Made by a program: the position numbers and the translations under genes. From Qipengyuania aquimaris (GTDB lineage Bacteria > Pseudomonadota > Alphaproteobacteria > Sphingomonadales > Sphingomonadaceae): DNA of 64,000 bases. Of this stretch, positions 60,755 to 64,000 are shown piece after piece; within the stretch, counting starts at the first letter, position 1; every line of letters starts with the position of its first letter. Below the pieces are notes generated by a model. That model ran no database searches and had not been told where the DNA came from. It saw only the letters and a program-made list of their open reading frames with translations. Location of the stretch: contig NZ_WTYI01000001.1 in assembly GCF_009827445.1 (NCBI RefSeq), positions 778,172 through 842,171 of the forward strand, given 5' to 3'.

Positions 60755-61739
60755 TCTCGCTCCTGCAGACACACCGGCGGCAGAGGGTCGGAACTGGTCG
60801 GGCGCAGTCGTGCGCATGCTGCTCGCTTGGGCGGCCCTGTTTGCACTCACATTCCGAGAATGGACGCGCATGGCGCACCAGTGGTGGAATATCGATACCT
60901 ACAGCCACATCCTTCTCATCCCGGCGATTATAGCCTGCCTGGTGTGGCTGCAGCGCGAGGAATTGCGCAAGATCCGTCCCTCGGCAGGGTGGATCGGGTT
61001 TGCATGGCTGGTCCTCGGCCTGGTCGTCTGGCTTGCGGGGCGTGCACTCGACATCAATCTGATCGCGCAGGCAGGCACGCTGGCCGCATTCCAGGGGGCA
61101 GCGATGGCCCTGATCGGCGCGCGCGCCAGCCTCGTCCTCGCCTTTCCGCTGTTCTATTCCTCATTTCTGGTGCCCTTCGGCGACGAGATCATCCCGCAGC
61201 TTCAGGCGATTACCGCGCACATCACCACATGGCTGACAATTGCGAGCGGGATCGAAACGGTTTCGGATGGGATCTATATCGACACGCCTGCCGGACTGTT
61301 CATCGTGGCGGAGGCCTGTTCCGGGGTGAAGTTCCTGATCGCGATGGTGACGCTCGGCATCCTTGTCGCGCATGCCTGCTTCAACAGCTGGAAGCGGCGG
61401 TTCTTGTTTCTGTTTGCATGCGTAGTCGTGCCCATCATCGCCAATGGCATAAGGGCGTGGGCTACCATCTTCATCGCGCAATATGTCGGCGCGGAGGCGG
61501 CGGGCAGCTTCGACCACATCGTCTATGGCTGGTTCTTCTTCGGCATCGTGATCGCGCTGGTGCTGGGTGTGGCGTGGCGCTGGTTCCAGCGCGACCCGGA
61601 AGATGCGGGGTTCACCGCTGAAGAGGCTACCCGATTCCCGGCTATCGAGAGGTTCGACGGAGCACCCACTACCGCGCGTGTCGGCCTGGCTATCGCAGCG
61701 ATGCTAATCGCTTTTGCCGTTCTGGTGCGTCTGGTCTAG
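60744..61739 (+). CDS. xrtA: Exosortase A
   Basis: The 331-residue integral membrane cysteine protease/transpeptidase recognises PEP-CTERM signals. Eight to nine membrane helices are visible. The catalytic triad is complete: C192 in VAEACSGVKFLIAM, R237 in IANGIRAWATIFIA and H258 in SFDHIVYGWFFFG. The GTG at 60744 (GGGAAG upstream) overlaps the glycosyltransferase gene by 11 bases. It ends after one further hydrophobic helix; no EpsI/DUF3485 domain is fused to it, and none is encoded in the window. No PEP-CTERM substrate was found nearby. Confidence 0.94.
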   Translation: MQLDLAPADTPAAEGRNWSGAVVRMLLAWAALFALTFREWTRMAHQWWNIDTYSHILLIPAIIACLVWLQREELRKIRPSAGWIGFAWLVLGLVVWLAGRALDINLIAQAGTLAAFQGAAMALIGARASLVLAFPLFYSSFLVPFGDEIIPQLQAITAHITTWLTIASGIETVSDGIYIDTPAGLFIVAEACSGVKFLIAMVTLGILVAHACFNSWKRRFLFLFACVVVPIIANGIRAWATIFIAQYVGAEAAGSFDHIVYGWFFFGIVIALVLGVAWRWFQRDPEDAGFTAEEATRFPAIERFDGAPTTARVGLAIAAMLIAFAVLVRLV

Positions 61740-61750
61740 GGCACTCCGCC

Positions 61751-63649
61751 ATGTGCGGGATCGCGGGTATCTTCCATTACGAGACGGTGAAGCCGGTCGA
61801 TCCAAAGCGGGTCGAGGCTATGACCCTTGCACTGGCCCATCGGGGGCCGGACGGGGCGGGCGTATGGACTGCGCCCGGCGTAGGCCTGGGTCATCGACGG
61901 CTTTCGATCATCGATCTCGAAGGTTCGCCGCAGCCGATGCATTCGGCAGATGGCCGCGCGACGATCGTATTCAACGGCGAGATCTATAACTACCGCACAC
62001 TTCGCCGCCAGCTTGCGCAGGACGGGGCAAAGTTTCACACCGAAGGCGACACCGAGACCATCCTCGCCGCCTGGCAGAAATGGGGTCCGGATTGTCTTTC
62101 GCGTCTCGATGGCATGTTCGTCTTTGCTTTGTACGACCATGACCGGCGCCAACTGTTCATCGCGCGCGACCGTTTGGGTGTAAAGCCACTCTACATGGCT
62201 CAGCTTCCCGGAGGGACACTCGGCTTTGCGAGCGAGTTGAAGGGCCTGATGGCACACCCGACGATGCGGCGGGACATCGATCCGCTCGCGATCGAGGATT
62301 ACATGACCTGGGGCTATGTCCCCGATCACCGCGCGATCCTGAAGAATGTCACCAAGCTGCCGGCCGGGTATTTCATGTTGCTCGACCACGGACGGCCCCT
62401 GCCTGAGCCCAGACGATGGTGGGATGTGAGCTTCGAGGCGAGGGCGAAGGGCAAGACCGCCGACCGCTCCGCCGAATTGCTGCACCTGATGCGCGAAGGC
62501 GTGACCAGTCGCATGGTCGCAGACGTTCCGCTGGGCGCCTTCCTATCCGGCGGGGTGGACAGCTCCTCTGTCGTCGCCCTGATGAGCGAGGCGAGCAATC
62601 GCGCGGTGACGAGCTGCTCGATCGGCTTCGATGTCGAGAGCGTCGATGAAACGGCCCACTCCCGGCAGGTGGCGGAACTGTTCGCGACGGGCCATCATGA
62701 GCGCATCGTATCGTCCGACCAGTTCGGCGAGATCGACCGCATCGCCGCTATCTTCGACGAGCCTTTTGCCGATGCCAGCGCCCTGCCGACCTTGCGGGTC
62801 TGCGAATTGGCAAGGGAGCATGTTACGGTTGCCCTCTCCGGCGACGGGGCGGACGAGGCCTTTGCAGGCTACCGCCGCCATCTGTTCCAGCTGAGGGAAG
62901 AGCAGGCGCGCTCGGTTCTGCCGGCAGGGCTCAGAGGCGCTATATTCGGCGCGCTCGGCAAGGCATGGCCAAAGGCGGACTGGGCGCCGCGCCCCTTGCG
63001 CGCGAAAACGACTTTGCTGTCCTTGGCTGAAAGCGGGGAAAGCGGATATGCGCGCGCCCTTGCGATCCTTTCACCGGAGCTGCGCGAAGGCCTTTACGGA
63101 GACGCGCTGCTCAAGGCGCGGGGTGATTACCGCGCCGAACAGTCCTTCGAAAAGCTGATGCGCGATGCACCGGCGCGCTCCGGCCTCGACCGGGCGCAAT
63201 ATGCCGACCTCAAATTCTGGCTGCCCGGCGATATCCTCACGAAGACTGATCGCACCAGCATGGCAGTCGGCCTCGAAGCACGCGAGCCGCTGCTGGATCA
63301 TCGCCTAGTCGAGTTCGGTGCCACACTACCGCAGCGTGAGCGCATCCGTGGCAATGACGGCAAATGGCTGATGAAGCACACGATGGAGCGCTATCTCCCG
63401 CACGACATCCTTTATCGCAGGAAGCAGGGGTTCGTGACTCCGCTGGCGCAGTGGTTCCGCGGCCCGCTGGCCGACGAGGCGCGGCGTATCGCGTCGAGCA
63501 GCCTGCTGGTGGACAGCGGTTGGTTTCAGCGCAATGCGCTTGTCCGCCTCGCGGAAAACCATATCGAAGGGCGGTCCGACAACGGTCGCACCCTGTGGCA
63601 ATTGCTGATGCTGGAGCGCTCGCTGCGCCACCTGCGGCCGAGCGCCTAA
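61751..63649 (+). CDS. XrtA-locus asparagine synthase-like amidotransferase
   Basis: The 632-residue protein has an N-terminal class II glutaminase with the nucleophile C2 (MCGIAGIFHYETVKPVD) and FNGEIYNYRTLRRQL. The C-terminal AsnB domain has the ATP pyrophosphatase loop AFLSGGVDSSSVVALM, ALSGDGADEAFAGYRRH and KTDRTSMAVGLEAREPLLDH. In XrtA loci this TIGR03108-type enzyme probably amidates a carboxyl group of a sugar rather than aspartate. It lies 11 bases after xrtA and ends the rightward arm; its TAA overlaps the zapE stop. Confidence 0.94.
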   Translation: MCGIAGIFHYETVKPVDPKRVEAMTLALAHRGPDGAGVWTAPGVGLGHRRLSIIDLEGSPQPMHSADGRATIVFNGEIYNYRTLRRQLAQDGAKFHTEGDTETILAAWQKWGPDCLSRLDGMFVFALYDHDRRQLFIARDRLGVKPLYMAQLPGGTLGFASELKGLMAHPTMRRDIDPLAIEDYMTWGYVPDHRAILKNVTKLPAGYFMLLDHGRPLPEPRRWWDVSFEARAKGKTADRSAELLHLMREGVTSRMVADVPLGAFLSGGVDSSSVVALMSEASNRAVTSCSIGFDVESVDETAHSRQVAELFATGHHERIVSSDQFGEIDRIAAIFDEPFADASALPTLRVCELAREHVTVALSGDGADEAFAGYRRHLFQLREEQARSVLPAGLRGAIFGALGKAWPKADWAPRPLRAKTTLLSLAESGESGYARALAILSPELREGLYGDALLKARGDYRAEQSFEKLMRDAPARSGLDRAQYADLKFWLPGDILTKTDRTSMAVGLEAREPLLDHRLVEFGATLPQRERIRGNDGKWLMKHTMERYLPHDILYRRKQGFVTPLAQWFRGPLADEARRIASSSLLVDSGWFQRNALVRLAENHIEGRSDNGRTLWQLLMLERSLRHLRPSA

Positions 63650-64000
63650 CCCGCCAGGCCGTGGCCCCGCGCCATGTAATCCGCGCTCTGCATTTCCTTC
63701 AGGCGGCTGACGGTCCGCTCGAACTCGAACGATCCATCGCCCGATGTGTAGAGGTCTTCCGGCTCCGCCGCGGCGGTGGCGAACAGCTTCACGCTATTTT
63801 CGTAGAGCGCGTCGATCAGCTTGGTGAAGCGGATCGCTTCGTTGCGGTTCTCCGGTGACAGGCGCGGGATGCCGACGACGATTACCGAGTGGTATGCATG
63901 CGCGATGGCGAGATAATCGGCAGCGCCGCGATTTTCGCCGCAGAGGCGCTTGAAGCTGAACACGCCGACGCCCTTGAAGCTTTTGGGCACATGAAGGGTT
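63646..64000 (-). CDS. zapE: Cell division protein ZapE, C-terminal part (truncated by window end)
   Basis: At least 117 residues of the AFG1-type ATPase are encoded, reading from the window edge. The preserved part has HVPKSFKGVGVFSFKRLCGE, HSVIVVGIPRLSPENRNEAI and RFTKLIDALYENSVKLFATA, which are typical of the C-terminal region of ZapE. It ends SADYMARGHGLAG. The N-terminal P-loop lies outside the window. ZapE acts on the FtsZ ring during division. The gene converges with the amidotransferase gene with overlapping stops (CTAA). Confidence 0.92.
   Translation of the reverse strand, partial: TLHVPKSFKGVGVFSFKRLCGENRGAADYLAIAHAYHSVIVVGIPRLSPENRNEAIRFTKLIDALYENSVKLFATAAAEPEDLYTSGDGSFEFERTVSRLKEMQSADYMARGHGLAG

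Overview
The window reads as chromosomal DNA of an alphaproteobacterium, most likely Sphingomonadales and probably the Erythrobacteraceae. This is inferred from high GC, dense operons with many ATGA/GTGA overlaps, and gene content: an exosortase A (XrtA) exopolysaccharide locus, a two-subunit 2-oxoacid:acceptor oxidoreductase, an M56/BlaI pair and a PA0069-type radical SAM protein. No rRNA, tRNA, CRISPR array, prophage or insertion sequence was recognised. No stretch longer than 300 bases lacks a gene.

Layout. 1-4640: the end of an unidentified gene, a periplasmic cyclophilin, then a BlaI repressor / M56 sensor-protease pair behind a strong dyad operator, followed by creD. 4714-9948: zinc metallopeptidase, 3-hydroxybutyrate dehydrogenase, guaB, a small unknown protein, an RsmB-type rRNA methyltransferase and a TPR protein. 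9953-19856: rppH with an HSL-type hydrolase, korAB, a YdjM-like membrane protein, photolyase, a cyclopropane synthase coupled to a lipoprotein serine hydrolase, and a PilZ protein. 19976-29576: an SDR with purF, divergent lolCD, small proteins, glutathione peroxidase and dnaE. 29621-45827: acyl-CoA synthetase, RluE, a DUF1330 protein, a low-GC zinc-ribbon gene, radical SAM protein, YcxB-like protein, a UDG-like/lytic transglycosylase/moaB operon, ETF-QO, ispE, N-formylglutamate amidohydrolase, ilvD, a lipoprotein, NAD(P)HX repair enzyme and an RNA m5U-type methyltransferase.

45824-63649 is the XrtA exopolysaccharide region, built as divergent arms. The leftward arm holds a GNAT/FemAB-like acyltransferase, an acyl carrier protein and two small alpha/beta hydrolases. 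The rightward arm starts with an acyl-CoA ligase and a PLP decarboxylase. After a 159 bp gap it continues with an export lipoprotein, chain-length protein, BY-kinase-like ATPase, outer-membrane barrel, ExeA-like ATPase, deacetylase, FemAB protein, glycosyltransferase, exosortase A and an asparagine-synthase-like amidotransferase. Export, modification and sorting functions are present. A chain-initiating sugar transferase, flippase, polymerase, EpsI and any PEP-CTERM substrate are not seen, so these must lie elsewhere or be absent. The window ends inside zapE.

The most interesting items are the carrier-protein/ligase/decarboxylase/FemAB subset of the XrtA locus, whose chemistry is unknown; a low-GC zinc-ribbon protein with an NVSGSTVGNINLG motif; a UDG-superfamily protein that has lost its signature motifs; and an M56 sensor whose periplasmic part is a repeat-containing charged helix instead of a penicillin-binding domain.
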